In this document: positions 35,625 through 44,609 of the stretch, piece after piece
Position numbering within the stretch: the stretch's first letter is position 1
How the letters are laid out: every line of letters begins with the position of its first letter
From: Marinobacter fuscus
Lineage (GTDB): Bacteria; Pseudomonadota; Gammaproteobacteria; Pseudomonadales; Oleiphilaceae
NCBI RefSeq assembly: GCF_003007675.1
Contig: NZ_PXNP01000104.1
Coordinates: 62,001-126,000, forward strand
Length of the DNA: 64,000 bases
Reading direction: 5' to 3'
The notes under the pieces: model-generated
Databases searched by the model: none
Told to the model about the DNA's origin: nothing
What the model saw: the letters and a program-made list of their open reading frames with translations, nothing else
Position numbers and translations under genes: made by a program

Positions 35625-36422
35625 TTACATCAAGACAGCGTAAATCACACCCGCCAACACAATCCGGTAGATCACATACGGCCACATACCCACTTTGTTG
35701 AGCCACTTCAGGAAGAAGTGGATGGCGGTGATGGCCATCAGAAACGAGGTGACGCCGCCAATCAGAAAACCGTTCCAGTCCACGATCACGTCGGATGTGG
35801 CCACTTCCAGCAGTTTTACCGCCGATGCCAGCACAATAATGGGAATCGCCAGCAGGAAGGAGAACCGGGAGGCTGTTTCCCGGGTCATGCCCAGGAACAG
35901 GCCAGCGGTGATGGTGACGCCGGAGCGGGAGGTGCCGGGCACCAACGCCATGGCCTGGGCGATGCCGACGATGACGGCGTCTTTCCAGTTAAGGCTGTCC
36001 AGGGTGCGCTGGCGTTTGGGCAGCCAGTCGGCGAGGCCGAGAAGCAGGCCGAAGATCAGGGTGGTGAAGAAGATCACCGAGGCACCGCGTAGTTCGTTGT
36101 CGATCATGTCCAGCAGCGCCAGGCCAGCCAGGCCCGCCGGGATGGTGCCGATCACCAGGTACCAGGCCAGGGCGCCCTGGCCGACGATTTTGCGCTGGCC
36201 GATGGAGATCAGGCCATCCCGGGCGATGCCGAAGACATCCCGACGGAAGTACAGCACCACCGCCAGCAATGTGCCCACATGAACCGACAGATCGAAACCG
36301 ACGCCCTGGTCGTCCCAGCCAAAGAATGCGGGTGTGAGTATTAAGTGCGCGGAGCTGGAGATGGGCAGGAATTCGGTCAGCCCCTGCAGTAGGCCAAGGA
36401 AAAGGGCTTGGAATACGTCCAT
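35625..36422 (-). CDS. uppP: Undecaprenyl-diphosphatase
   Basis: From ATG 36422 the protein has 265 residues (E. coli BacA/UppP 273); the frame is open 29 codons further but that part is not family-like. Catalytic signatures are GLTEFLPISSSAHLIL at about residues 14-29 and the PGTSRSGVTITAG segment near 165-177. About eight membrane segments are seen. It dephosphorylates undecaprenyl pyrophosphate to recycle the cell-wall lipid carrier and confers bacitracin tolerance when overproduced. It lies 177 bp after the arsenite pump gene on the same strand, probably independently transcribed. Confidence 0.95.
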   Translation of the reverse strand: MDVFQALFLGLLQGLTEFLPISSSAHLILTPAFFGWDDQGVGFDLSVHVGTLLAVVLYFRRDVFGIARDGLISIGQRKIVGQGALAWYLVIGTIPAGLAGLALLDMIDNELRGASVIFFTTLIFGLLLGLADWLPKRQRTLDSLNWKDAVIVGIAQAMALVPGTSRSGVTITAGLFLGMTRETASRFSFLLAIPIIVLASAVKLLEVATSDVIVDWNGFLIGGVTSFLMAITAIHFFLKWLNKVGMWPYVIYRIVLAGVIYAVLM

Positions 36423-36525
36423 TTTGATGGTTTCCGGTTGCAGCGGTGAGTCAGGTTTCCGCTTTTCTTGGGCCGTGCGGGATAGTGTCAGGGTGGTGGA
36501 TGGTACCAAGGTGATTCCCGGCTGA

Positions 36526-36577
36526 ACAGGCAGCGAAGGTTACAGTGGTATTACCAAAGGGTTCCTCCGCTGCCTGT
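36526..36577. repeat. Inverted repeat between acr3 and uppP
   Basis: ACAGGCAGCG and CGCTGCCTGT are perfect 10-bp arms 32 bp apart. There is no T-tract on the minus strand after the hairpin, so it may be a Rho-type 3' structure of the arsenic transcript or a processing site. Confidence 0.5.
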
Positions 36578-36599
36578 GCGGTTAGTCGTGGATAATCAT

Positions 36600-37670
36600 T
36601 CAGGCTGGAAATCTGTCCCGTGTGTTGTTGGCGATGCGTACCAGCGCCAGCATCAGTGGCACTTCCACCAGCACCCCCACCACCGTTGCCAGAGCCGCCC
36701 CGGACTGCAGGCCGAACAGGCCAATGGCCGCGGCCACCGCCAGTTCGAAGAAATTGCTGGCACCGATCATGGCGCCGGGGGCGGCAATGCAGTGGCGCAC
36801 TTTCCACAACCGGGCCCAGCCGTAGGCCAGCAGGAAGATAAAGACCGTCTGGATAATCAGCGGCACGGCAATCAGCACTATATGCAACGGATTTTGCAGA
36901 ATGACGTCACCCTGGAAGGCAAACAGCAGTATCAGCGTGATGATGAGCGCTACCGGTGTCACGGGCCCCAGCCGCTTCATAAAGACCTGGTCGTACCATT
37001 GTTCACCGCGCCGGGCGATCAGGGTGCGGCGGGTCAGGTAACCGGCGGTGAGCGGAATCACGATATACAGCACCACCGACAGAAGCACCGTATCCCAGGG
37101 CACCTGAATGTCGGAAATGCCCAGTAGCAAGACCACGATCGGGGCGAAGGCGAACAGCATGATGAGGTCGTTCAGGGACACCTGCACCAGGGTATAGGCG
37201 GCATCGCCCCGGGTCAGGTAGCTCCAGACAAACACCATGGCGGTGCAGGGCGCCGCCCCCAGCAGGATGGCACCGGCCAGGTATTCGCTGGCCAGTTCCG
37301 GTGCAATCAGGGGCGCGAACACCACCATCAAAAAGAACCAGGCAATGGCAAACATGGTGAACGGCTTGATCAGCCAGTTCACGATGGTGGTGATGGCCAG
37401 TCCCTTGGGTTCCTTGCGCACTCCGACCACGGCGCTGAAATCAATCTGCGCCATCATCGGAAAAATCATCGCCCAGATCAGGATGGCGGTGGGGATGGAC
37501 ACCTGGGCGTATTCGAACCGCGCCAGGGTCTCGGGGACAGAGGGGGCCAGCTGCCCGAGGGTGATACCGGCCATAATGGCCAGCGCCACCCACACCGACA
37601 GGTAACGCCCGAACAGATCCATTCCGCCGTCATTGGCTTCAACCGTGTTCACATCGCTGTTACGGCTCAT
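36600..37670 (-). CDS. acr3: ACR3-family arsenite efflux permease
   Basis: The 356-residue protein has about ten membrane segments and the ACR3 signature with the essential Cys in LLGAAPCTAMVFVWS (near residue 142) and the APGAMIGASNFFELAVA segment with a conserved Glu. ACR3 exports As(III) using the proton motive force. AAGGG precedes the ATG, 9 bp after the arsH stop, so the two form one transcript divergent from arsR. Databases often label such genes arsB, but the fold is ACR3, not the ArsB family. Confidence 0.93.
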   Translation of the reverse strand: MSRNSDVNTVEANDGGMDLFGRYLSVWVALAIMAGITLGQLAPSVPETLARFEYAQVSIPTAILIWAMIFPMMAQIDFSAVVGVRKEPKGLAITTIVNWLIKPFTMFAIAWFFLMVVFAPLIAPELASEYLAGAILLGAAPCTAMVFVWSYLTRGDAAYTLVQVSLNDLIMLFAFAPIVVLLLGISDIQVPWDTVLLSVVLYIVIPLTAGYLTRRTLIARRGEQWYDQVFMKRLGPVTPVALIITLILLFAFQGDVILQNPLHIVLIAVPLIIQTVFIFLLAYGWARLWKVRHCIAAPGAMIGASNFFELAVAAAIGLFGLQSGAALATVVGVLVEVPLMLALVRIANNTRDRFPA

Positions 37671-37679
37671 CGCACACCC

Positions 37680-38396
37680 TTAAATGGAACGTTGGTTCAC
37701 TCGTTTCGACAGTTCTTCGGCGCTTTCCTTGCGCTCGGAATAGCGGTCGGTGAGGTAATCGCTGCGGTCCCGCACCAGCAGGGTGAACTTTACCAGCTCC
37801 TCCATGACATCCACGATGCGGTCGTAATAAGCCGAAGGCTTCATGCGATCGTTGCCGTCGAATTCCATGAACGCCTTGGGCACTGACGACTGGTTCGGAA
37901 TGGTCACCATGCGCATCCAGCGGCCCAGCACCCGCAGCTGGTTCACGGCGTTGAGCGATTGGGAACCCCCGCACACCTGCATCACGGCCAGGGTCTTGCC
38001 CTGGGTGGGGCGCACGGCGCCCAGAGACAGGGGAATCCAGTCGATCTGGGTTTTCATGATGCCGGTCATGGCGCCGTGGCGTTCAGGCGAGCACCACACC
38101 ATACCCTCGCTCCATTGCACCAGGTCTCGCAGTTCCTGCACCTTGGGATGGCTGGCGTCTTCGGCATCCGCCAGGGGCAGGCCCCGGGGGTTAAAGATGC
38201 GGGTTTCCGCGCCCATGGCCTCCAACAATCGGGCCGCTTCTTCCACCGCCAGGCGGCTGAACGAGCGCTCTCGCAGGGAGCCGTACAGCAGCAGAATGCG
38301 CGCTGGGTGGGACGATGCCGGTGTGCTGAAAAGTCTGTCGGAGTCGGGTGCGGTGAACAGCTCAGTGCTCAGGTTGGGGAGGTTGTTGATGGGCAT
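37680..38396 (-). CDS. arsH: ArsH NADPH-dependent FMN reductase / organoarsenical oxidase
   Basis: The 238-residue flavodoxin-like protein has the FMN-binding loop [13 protein letters not shown] near residue 35 and the ArsH-specific [20 protein letters not shown], with a C-terminal DRYSERKE tail. ArsH oxidises trivalent organoarsenicals to less toxic pentavalent forms and reduces quinones or other substrates in some species. It is the first gene of the left arm, 91 bp from divergent arsR, with a candidate ArsR operator in the gap. Confidence 0.94.
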   Translation of the reverse strand: MPINNLPNLSTELFTAPDSDRLFSTPASSHPARILLLYGSLRERSFSRLAVEEAARLLEAMGAETRIFNPRGLPLADAEDASHPKVQELRDLVQWSEGMVWCSPERHGAMTGIMKTQIDWIPLSLGAVRPTQGKTLAVMQVCGGSQSLNAVNQLRVLGRWMRMVTIPNQSSVPKAFMEFDGNDRMKPSAYYDRIVDVMEELVKFTLLVRDRSDYLTDRYSERKESAEELSKRVNQRSI

Positions 38397-38436
38397 GAGG
38401 GCTAGTGGATCCTTTACGTCATTACAATGTCACACT

Positions 38437-38458
38437 AATATGCGAAAAACTGCATATT
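38437..38458. promoter_or_regulatory. Candidate ArsR operator
   Basis: AATATGC and GCATATT form perfect 7-bp arms around an 8-bp AT-rich spacer in the shared arsH-arsR control region, a typical ArsR/SmtB dyad. A second related ATATA-rich stretch follows at 38467-38475. Confidence 0.72.
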
Positions 38459-38487
38459 CGGATAAGCATATATATTGGTGAATTCAG

Positions 38488-38844
38488 ATGAAAGGTCAAG
38501 GGTTTTACTCACCGGCTTCGCTGTTCAAGGCGTTGGGGGATGAGCTCCGGTTATGCGCGACGCTGTTGATTCATCAGCAGGGCGAGCTGTGTGTGTGTGA
38601 GTTGATGGAAGCTTTCGCTGCGCCCCAATCGAAAGTCAGCCGTCACCTGGCGGCGTTGCGGGAGGCTCGCGTGTTGAGCACTGAGCGCCGGGGCCAATGG
38701 GTCTATTATTACCTTGACCCGGAGTTGCCGGAGTGGGTGATTCAGACTCTGGAGCAAACCCGTGGCAATAACCCGGATCTGCTGACCGGGCCTCTTGCCC
38801 GGTTGCAGGCCATGGCGGATCGGCCGGTGGCCAGTTGTTCCTGA
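38488..38844 (+). CDS. arsR: ArsR-family arsenic-responsive repressor
   Basis: The 118-residue winged-helix protein carries the As(III)-sensing Cys pair in [11 protein letters not shown] (near residues 34-36), the DNA-recognition helix [16 protein letters not shown] and the wing GQWVYYYL. A further Cys lies at the extreme C-terminus (ASCS). It should repress both arms of the locus by binding the dyad in the divergent gap and release it on binding As(III). Confidence 0.94.
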   Translation: MKGQGFYSPASLFKALGDELRLCATLLIHQQGELCVCELMEAFAAPQSKVSRHLAALREARVLSTERRGQWVYYYLDPELPEWVIQTLEQTRGNNPDLLTGPLARLQAMADRPVASCS

Positions 38845-38887
38845 TTCGGTAATGGTGGCTGAAGGCTGTTCTGACAAGGAGATTTTT

Positions 38888-39892
38888 ATGAACACGATTA
38901 AAGTCGGTATCAATGGCTTTGGCCGGATTGGCCGGCTGGCATTGCGGGCGGCCTGGGGCTGGCCGGAACTGGAGTTCGTTGCCGTCAACGACCCGGGTGC
39001 AGACGCCCACACACTGGCTCACCTGCTGAATTTCGACAGCGTGCACGGCACCTGGAGCCGTGAAGCGGTTGCCGATGGCGATGAACTGGTAATTGACGGC
39101 CGGCGCATTGCCGTCACTCACAACAAGGCCATTGCTGACACTGACTGGTCCGGCTGTGACCTGGTGATTGAAGCCAGCGGCGTGAATAAAACCGTGGCGG
39201 TGTTGCAGGCCTACCTGGACCAGGGGGTGAAGCAGGTGGTGGTCTCCGCGCCGGTCAAGGAAGCGGGAGCGAAGAACATTGTCATGGGAGTGAATGACCA
39301 CACCTTTGACCCGGCCACGGACCGCATCCTCACCGCGGCGTCCTGCACCACCAACTGCCTGGCGCCGGTGGTCAAGGTGATTCATGAAAAGCTGGGCATC
39401 AAGCACGGCTCGCTGACCACCATCCACAGCCTGACCAACACCCAGACCATCATCGATGCGCCCCACAAGGACCTGCGCCGGGCCCGGGCCTGTGGCAGCT
39501 CGCTGATTCCCACCAGCACCGGCTCGGCCACGGCGATCATTGAGATCTTCCCGGAGCTCAAGGGCAAGTTGGACGGCCACGCGGTGCGGATTCCGCTCAT
39601 CAACGCGTCGCTGACCGACTGCGTGTTCGAGGTGGAAACGCCCACCGACAAAGATACGGTGAACCGGTTGCTGCAAGACGCGGCGGAGGGCGAGCTGAAA
39701 GACATCCTGGGCTACGAAGAACGCCCGCTGGTGTCCATCGACTACAAGACCGATCCCCGTTCTTCCATCGTCGACGCCCTGTCCACCCTGGTGGTCAACG
39801 GCACCCATGTGAAAATCTACGCCTGGTACGACAACGAATGGGGCTACGCCAACCGCACGGCGGAACTGGCCCGCAAGGTAGGGCTGGCCTGA
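38888..39892 (+). CDS. gap: Arsenic-associated glyceraldehyde-3-phosphate dehydrogenase
   Basis: ATG 38888, with AAGGAG seven bases before it, gives 334 residues with NAD-binding [14 protein letters not shown] at the N-terminus and catalytic Cys in [12 protein letters not shown]. In GAPDH/ArsJ systems this enzyme uses arsenate in place of phosphate to form unstable 1-arseno-3-phosphoglycerate, which ArsJ exports. Position between arsR and arsJ, one base from arsJ, strongly supports the arsenic-specific role over glycolysis. Confidence 0.95.
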   Translation: MNTIKVGINGFGRIGRLALRAAWGWPELEFVAVNDPGADAHTLAHLLNFDSVHGTWSREAVADGDELVIDGRRIAVTHNKAIADTDWSGCDLVIEASGVNKTVAVLQAYLDQGVKQVVVSAPVKEAGAKNIVMGVNDHTFDPATDRILTAASCTTNCLAPVVKVIHEKLGIKHGSLTTIHSLTNTQTIIDAPHKDLRRARACGSSLIPTSTGSATAIIEIFPELKGKLDGHAVRIPLINASLTDCVFEVETPTDKDTVNRLLQDAAEGELKDILGYEERPLVSIDYKTDPRSSIVDALSTLVVNGTHVKIYAWYDNEWGYANRTAELARKVGLA

Positions 39893-39893
39893 T

Positions 39894-41105
39894 ATGAGCG
39901 CGGCCATCCGCCAGTACCTGGTGATCACAGGCAACTACTGGGCCTTCACGCTGACCGATGCCGCCCTGCGGATGCTGGTGGTGCTGCATTTCCACCAGCT
40001 GGGCTATTCGCCCCTGAGCATTGCCCTGTTGTTTGTTTTTTACGAGTTCTTCGGGGTGGTGACCAATCTGGTGGGGGGGTATCTGGGGGCGCGCATGGGC
40101 CTGAACCGAACCATGAACATCGGGCTGTTCCTGCAGATTGTGGCGCTGGTCATGCTGGCGGTGCCGGCGGCCCTGCTCACGGTGCCCTGGGTGATGGCAG
40201 CCCAGGCGCTATCGGGCATTGCCAAGGATCTCAACAAGATGTCGGCCAAAAGCGGCATCAAGTTGCTGGTGCCGGACGAGCAGCAGGGCAGGTTGTACGC
40301 CTGGGTAGCGCTGCTCACCGGCTCCAAGAATGCCCTGAAAGGCCTCGGGTTCTTTCTGGGCGGTGTGTTGCTGATGGCGGCGGGTTTTACCGGCGCGGTG
40401 GCGGCGATGGCCGTTGCCCTTACGCTGGTGTGGCTGGCCAGCCTGTTCCTGTTAGGGCAGGATCTAGGCAAGAGCAAGGCCAAACCCAGGTTCCGAGAGA
40501 TTTTGTCCAAAAGCCAGGCCATCAACGTGTTGTCGGCCGCCCGGATGCTCCTGTTCGGGGCCCGGGATGTGTGGTTTGTGGTGGCGCTGCCGGTGTATAT
40601 GGCCACGGTGTTTGGCTGGGATCATTGGCAGGTGGGTGGTTTCATGGCCAGCTGGATTGTCGGTTACGGCCTGGTACAGACCATTGCGCCGCGCATGACC
40701 GGCCACGGCAACGGCAAGTCCGGCGCCATCACCTGGGCGGCATTACTGGCTATTGTCCCGGCAGCCATAGCCGGAGCGTTGGCAGCGGGCTGGCCAGCTC
40801 AGGCGGTGGTGATCGGCGGCTTGCTGGTGTTCGGCGTGGTGTTTGCCGTCAATTCGTCCCTGCACAGCTATCTGATCGTCAGCTATGCCCGCAGTGACGG
40901 GGTGTCTCTGGATGTGGGCTTTTATTACATGTCCAACGCCGCCGGTCGTTTGTTGGGAACGATTCTGTCCGGGTGGGTCTATCAGGTTTATGGCCTGGAA
41001 GCCTGCCTGTGGATTTCTGCCGTACTGGTAGCCATGGCCGCCCTGTTCTCGTTATGGTTGCCGGAATCAACACGCAAACCGACAGGAGAACAAGGCTATG
41101 TCTGA
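39894..41105 (+). CDS. arsJ: ArsJ organoarsenical (1-arseno-3-phosphoglycerate) exporter
   Basis: The 403-residue major-facilitator protein has about 12 membrane helices and the ArsJ N-terminus ITGNYWAFTLTDAALRMLVVLHF, plus the LSGIAKDLNKMSAKSGIK segment. Paired with the preceding GAPDH it gives arsenate resistance without an arsenate reductase. Its 3' end overlaps the SDR start by 8 bp, so the next gene is translationally coupled. Confidence 0.94.
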   Translation: MSAAIRQYLVITGNYWAFTLTDAALRMLVVLHFHQLGYSPLSIALLFVFYEFFGVVTNLVGGYLGARMGLNRTMNIGLFLQIVALVMLAVPAALLTVPWVMAAQALSGIAKDLNKMSAKSGIKLLVPDEQQGRLYAWVALLTGSKNALKGLGFFLGGVLLMAAGFTGAVAAMAVALTLVWLASLFLLGQDLGKSKAKPRFREILSKSQAINVLSAARMLLFGARDVWFVVALPVYMATVFGWDHWQVGGFMASWIVGYGLVQTIAPRMTGHGNGKSGAITWAALLAIVPAAIAGALAAGWPAQAVVIGGLLVFGVVFAVNSSLHSYLIVSYARSDGVSLDVGFYYMSNAAGRLLGTILSGWVYQVYGLEACLWISAVLVAMAALFSLWLPESTRKPTGEQGYV

Positions 41106-41769
41106 TGCCAATGTGGTGGTGATTACCGGCGCTAATCGAGGAATTGGCCTGGAACTGGCCCGACTCTATGCCGCCGAAGGCCGTCAGGTGATCGGGGTGT
41201 GCCGACAGTCGTCGGAAGAACTGGCCGCCGTGGCCGGGCAGGTGATCGACGGAGTGGACGTCACCACCGGAGCGGGCATTGAGAAGATGAAAACGGGCCT
41301 CGCTGGCAAGCGGATTGGCTTGCTGATCAACAACTCGGGCCTGTTGCAGGATGGGCAGCTGGGCAGTATCGATTTCGATTCCATCCGCACCCAGATGGAA
41401 ATCAATGCCTACGCGCCCCTGCGGGTGACGGAAGCGCTGGTGCCGCAGATGGCGCAGGGCAGCAAGATTGCCAACATCACCAGTCGCATGGGTTCCATCG
41501 CCGACAACGACTCCGGTGGTCGCTACGGCTATCGGGCGTCCAAAGCGGCGCTGAATGCTTTCGGTAAATCCCTGGCGGTGGACCTGAAACCGGAGGGTAT
41601 CGCCGTGGCCCAGCTGCACCCGGGTTATGTGAAGACCCGCATGGTCAACTTTGGCGGCCTGATTACCCCGGAAGAGTCTGCCCGGGGGTTGGCGGAGCGG
41701 ATTGCTCAACTGAACCTGGACAACACCGGGTCGTTCTGGCACAGCAACGGTGAGGAACTGCCCTGGTGA
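41098..41769 (+). CDS. Short-chain dehydrogenase/reductase
   Basis: The 223-residue SDR has the cofactor motif ITGANRGIGLELA (residues 9-21), NNSG in the middle, Ser-Tyr-Lys catalytic residues (ITSRMGS, YRASK) and a PGYVKT loop. It is similar to SDRs of undefined substrate. It overlaps arsJ by 8 bp and the glycosyltransferase start by 4 bp, so it appears to be a true member of the arsenic operon. Whether it acts on arsenicals is unknown. Confidence 0.88.
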   Translation: MSDANVVVITGANRGIGLELARLYAAEGRQVIGVCRQSSEELAAVAGQVIDGVDVTTGAGIEKMKTGLAGKRIGLLINNSGLLQDGQLGSIDFDSIRTQMEINAYAPLRVTEALVPQMAQGSKIANITSRMGSIADNDSGGRYGYRASKAALNAFGKSLAVDLKPEGIAVAQLHPGYVKTRMVNFGGLITPEESARGLAERIAQLNLDNTGSFWHSNGEELPW

Positions 41770-42875
41770 CCGAGCCAGGCAGGCAAGCCCGGGTGCTGAT
41801 GCTATCCGCCTACGATGCGGGCAGCCATCGCCATTGGCGCTCGCAGTTACAGCAGGTATTGGGTAGCCATTGCCAGGTGGAGGTGCTGGCATTGCCCCCC
41901 AGATTTTTCCAGTGGCGTATCCGGGGCAATGCCATCAGCTGGTTGCGAGAGCCCTTGCTGCGAGAACACTGGGATTTGCTGATCGCCACATCGATGGTGG
42001 ATCTGGCCACCCTGAAAGGGCTGCAACCGGCTCTGGCGCGGGTGCCGTCGTTGCTCTACATGCACGAAAACCAGTTTGCGTTTCCGGCCAATGAGCGCAA
42101 TACCGCACGCCTCGAACCCATGATGGTGAATTTATACAGCGCCCTGGCTGCGGATGCGGTGGTGTTTAACAGCGCCTGGAACCGGGACAGTTTTTTGCAG
42201 GGTGTGGAGGTGTTGTTGGGCAAAATGCCGGATGCGGTGCCCGAGGGGGTGGTGGACGAACTCCGGAAGCGCTGCGAGGTGGTTCCTGTGCCCATTGACG
42301 ACCGGTTATTTGCGGCGACGCCCAGGGCGTTTAACCGGGCCTGTCCCCACCTGGTGTGGAATCATCGCTGGGAATACGACAAGGCGCCCGACCGTCTTCT
42401 GGGGCTGTTGCAGGTGCTCAGAAACAGGCAGCAGCCGTTTCGGCTGAGTGTGGTGGGCGAGCGGTTCCGACGCGCACCCAGGGTGTTCGAGCAGATTCGC
42501 CACGAATTTCGTGACCAGCTTGAATGTTGGGGTTATCTGCCCTCGAGGACGGATTATCAGCAGCTGCTGGGCCGAGCCGATATTGTGGTCTCGACCGCCC
42601 TGCATGACTTTCAGGGATTGGCGATGCTCGAAGCCATGGCGGCCGGTTGCACGCCGCTGGCGCCGGATCGCCTGGCCTATCGCGAATATGTTCCGGCGCC
42701 CTGCCGCCATGCCAGCCACGAGGCTGATCCTGCGCCGGAGGCAGAGGCTGCGGCAGACTGCCTGCAGCGCTTGCTGGCGGCCGATTTGCCCGCCTGCCTG
42801 CCCGATGCCTGGCGAACCAGCAACCTGAGCCAGCACTACTGGCAGGTTATCGACCGGTTGCTGGGCGCTCAGTAA
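41766..42875 (+). CDS. DUF3524 glycosyltransferase, tRNA-queuosine alpha-mannosyltransferase-like
   Basis: The start is GTG 41766, overlapping the SDR stop as GTGA; the conserved N-terminus VLMLSAYDAGSHRHW requires it. The 369-residue protein combines this DUF3524 region (LPPRFFQWRIRGNA, LLYMHENQFAFP, VFNSAWNRDSF) with a C-terminal GT4-type domain (VWNHRWEYDKAPD, VSTALHDFQGLAMLEAMAAGC). The vertebrate relative GTDC1/QTMAN mannosylates queuosine in tRNA-Asp, so the bacterial protein may modify Q-tRNA; this is by homology only. It ends overlapping the convergent thioesterase gene. Confidence 0.82.
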   Translation: MTEPGRQARVLMLSAYDAGSHRHWRSQLQQVLGSHCQVEVLALPPRFFQWRIRGNAISWLREPLLREHWDLLIATSMVDLATLKGLQPALARVPSLLYMHENQFAFPANERNTARLEPMMVNLYSALAADAVVFNSAWNRDSFLQGVEVLLGKMPDAVPEGVVDELRKRCEVVPVPIDDRLFAATPRAFNRACPHLVWNHRWEYDKAPDRLLGLLQVLRNRQQPFRLSVVGERFRRAPRVFEQIRHEFRDQLECWGYLPSRTDYQQLLGRADIVVSTALHDFQGLAMLEAMAAGCTPLAPDRLAYREYVPAPCRHASHEADPAPEAEAAADCLQRLLAADLPACLPDAWRTSNLSQHYWQVIDRLLGAQ

Positions 42876-43282
42876 TTCTGTGCGGGCACCTCTCGAATAC
42901 GCCCGTGTTCATCAATGGCCACATAGACGAACAGGCCTTCGGTTACCTTGCGCGGGGTTTTTGAAGCGCGGTCCAGGGTCCAGACTTCCACCTGAATCTT
43001 CATCGAACTGCGCCCGATATCCACCAGATCGCAGTAACAACCCACCTGTGAGCCCACCCGCAGTGGTGATAAAAACTCCATCCGATCCATGGCAACGGTG
43101 GCGTTGCGGCCCTGGGAAATGCGCCCGGCCATGGTGGCGGCGGCAATATCCATCTGCTTGACCAGCCAGCCGGCAAAGACATCGCCATTGGCGTTGGTGT
43201 CGGCGGGCAGGGGGATTACCTGGAGCATCATTTCGCCACGGGGGGCGGGTTTGTCGTCTTCGTATGCGGTCATGGGGTACAT
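42869..43282 (-). CDS. YciA-like acyl-CoA thioesterase
   Basis: The hotdog-fold protein has 137 residues from ATG 43282 (a further ATG lies three codons in, and the frame extends 21 codons upstream). Family features are DTNANGDVFAGWLVKQMDIA near residue 29 and RNATVAMDRMEFLSPLRVG. YciA-type enzymes hydrolyse short- to medium-chain acyl-CoAs, keeping free CoA available. It overlaps the end of the convergent glycosyltransferase by 7 bp. Confidence 0.87.
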   Translation of the reverse strand: MYPMTAYEDDKPAPRGEMMLQVIPLPADTNANGDVFAGWLVKQMDIAAATMAGRISQGRNATVAMDRMEFLSPLRVGSQVGCYCDLVDIGRSSMKIQVEVWTLDRASKTPRKVTEGLFVYVAIDEHGRIREVPAQNY

Positions 43283-43377
43283 CGCCTTGAGAGTTGTTTT
43301 CTGTGCATGGTAACGGGCTTTATCGGCGGTGCAAGCATATTTCATAGCATGCTCAGCCCGGAGAAAGATTTAATCGG

Positions 43378-43411
43378 GTGTCACAAAGCTGTCACAGAGT
43401 CCTTCTAGGAT
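43378..43411 (+). promoter_or_regulatory. Pho box and -10 of the pst operon
   Basis: Two direct repeats GTGTCAC (43378-43384) and CTGTCAC (43389-43395) are four bases apart, matching the PhoB box (7+4+7). A -10 TAGGAT follows at 43406-43411, ten bases after the second repeat, which is the spacing found at PhoB-activated promoters. It lies about 90 bp before pstS. Confidence 0.87.
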
Positions 43412-43501
43412 GCAGCTATCGAACAGGTATCAGCAATCGGCGCAGTAAGACGCGCAGTCGGCTGGCTTGAAAAGAGTTCATTTTGATGGAGACGGAATCT
43501 G

Positions 43502-44557
43502 ATGAAATTGAAAGCGGTTATCAGCTCGCTGGTTCTCACTGGCAGCGCACTGGCAGTCTCGGCACCGGCCATGGCTCGGGATACGGTGAATATTGTAGGT
43601 TCGTCTACGGTTTATCCGTTCGCCACGGTGGTGGCCGAGCGGTTTGGCCGTAACACCGACTTTCGCACCCCGAAACTGGAGTCTACCGGCTCCGGTGGTG
43701 GTCTGAAGCTGTTCTGTGCCGGTATCGGTACCCAGCACCCGGATATCACTAACGCATCCCGCCGGATGAAGAAAAGTGAATTCGACATGTGCCAGAGTAA
43801 TGGCGTGAAAGACATCACCGAGGTCAAGATTGGTAGTGATGGCATTGTCATCGCCAACTCCAAAGAGGCCGACCCGATGGATCTGAGCCTGAAGCAGGTG
43901 TTCCTGGCGCTGGCCAAAGAGGTGCCGGATCCGAACGGTGGTGAAACGCTGGTACCCAACCCCTACCAGAAGTGGAGCGATATAGACGCCAGTCTGCCCG
44001 CGGTGGAAATCAGCGTCATGGGGCCGCCGCCGACCTCGGGTACCCGGGATGCGTTCGTCGAGATTGCGATGGAAGGTGGCTGTAAGCAGTACGACTGGAT
44101 TGCCGCCATCAAAAAGCAGGACAAGGGCCGATACAAGAGCATCTGCCACAGCATGCGTGAAGACGGCCTGTTTGTTGAAGCCGGTGAAAACGATAACCTG
44201 ATTGTCCAGCGTCTGGCGCAGGATAAGGATACTTTGGGTATTTTCGGCTACAGCTTCCTGATGGAAAACAGCAGCCGGATTCAGGCTACGACCATTAACG
44301 GTGTCACCCCGACTCCGGATACCATTGCCGACGAAGACTATCCGGTGGCCCGTTCCCTGTATTTCTACATCAAGAACGCCCACGTTGGTGTGGTGCCGGG
44401 TGTGCAGGAGTATGCCGAGGAATTTACCAGCGAGGGTGCCTGGGGCGACAATGGCTATCTGGTGGATGTGGGCCTGATTCCCAATCCGCGCTCAACCCGG
44501 ATGGACGTTGCTCGCAAGGTGCGTAGCCTGGAGTCGATGACCGGTAATGAGCTCTGA
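43502..44557 (+). CDS. pstS: Phosphate ABC transporter substrate-binding protein
   Basis: The 351-residue precursor has a signal peptide ending at about residue 25 (APAMA). The mature protein has the PstS loop IVGSSTVYPFATVVAERFG, the STGSGGGLK phosphate-binding segment and PPPTSGTRDAF. It captures phosphate in the periplasm for PstCA. Its length and large C-terminal lobe place it in the long PstS subgroup. It follows a Pho box, so phosphate starvation should induce it. Confidence 0.94.
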   Translation: MKLKAVISSLVLTGSALAVSAPAMARDTVNIVGSSTVYPFATVVAERFGRNTDFRTPKLESTGSGGGLKLFCAGIGTQHPDITNASRRMKKSEFDMCQSNGVKDITEVKIGSDGIVIANSKEADPMDLSLKQVFLALAKEVPDPNGGETLVPNPYQKWSDIDASLPAVEISVMGPPPTSGTRDAFVEIAMEGGCKQYDWIAAIKKQDKGRYKSICHSMREDGLFVEAGENDNLIVQRLAQDKDTLGIFGYSFLMENSSRIQATTINGVTPTPDTIADEDYPVARSLYFYIKNAHVGVVPGVQEYAEEFTSEGAWGDNGYLVDVGLIPNPRSTRMDVARKVRSLESMTGNEL

Positions 44558-44609
44558 GCAATACAATACAGCCAGGGATGACGGAAACGCACAGGCTGAT
44601 TAGAGAGAA

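Noticed and set aside
35426..35701. ORFs spanning the long inverted repeat
   Set aside because: Reading frames on both strands mirror each other because of the perfect palindrome; none has coding character.
38888..39892. Glycolytic GAPDH
   Set aside because: Its place between arsR and arsJ, one base from arsJ, favours the arsenic-specific paralogue.
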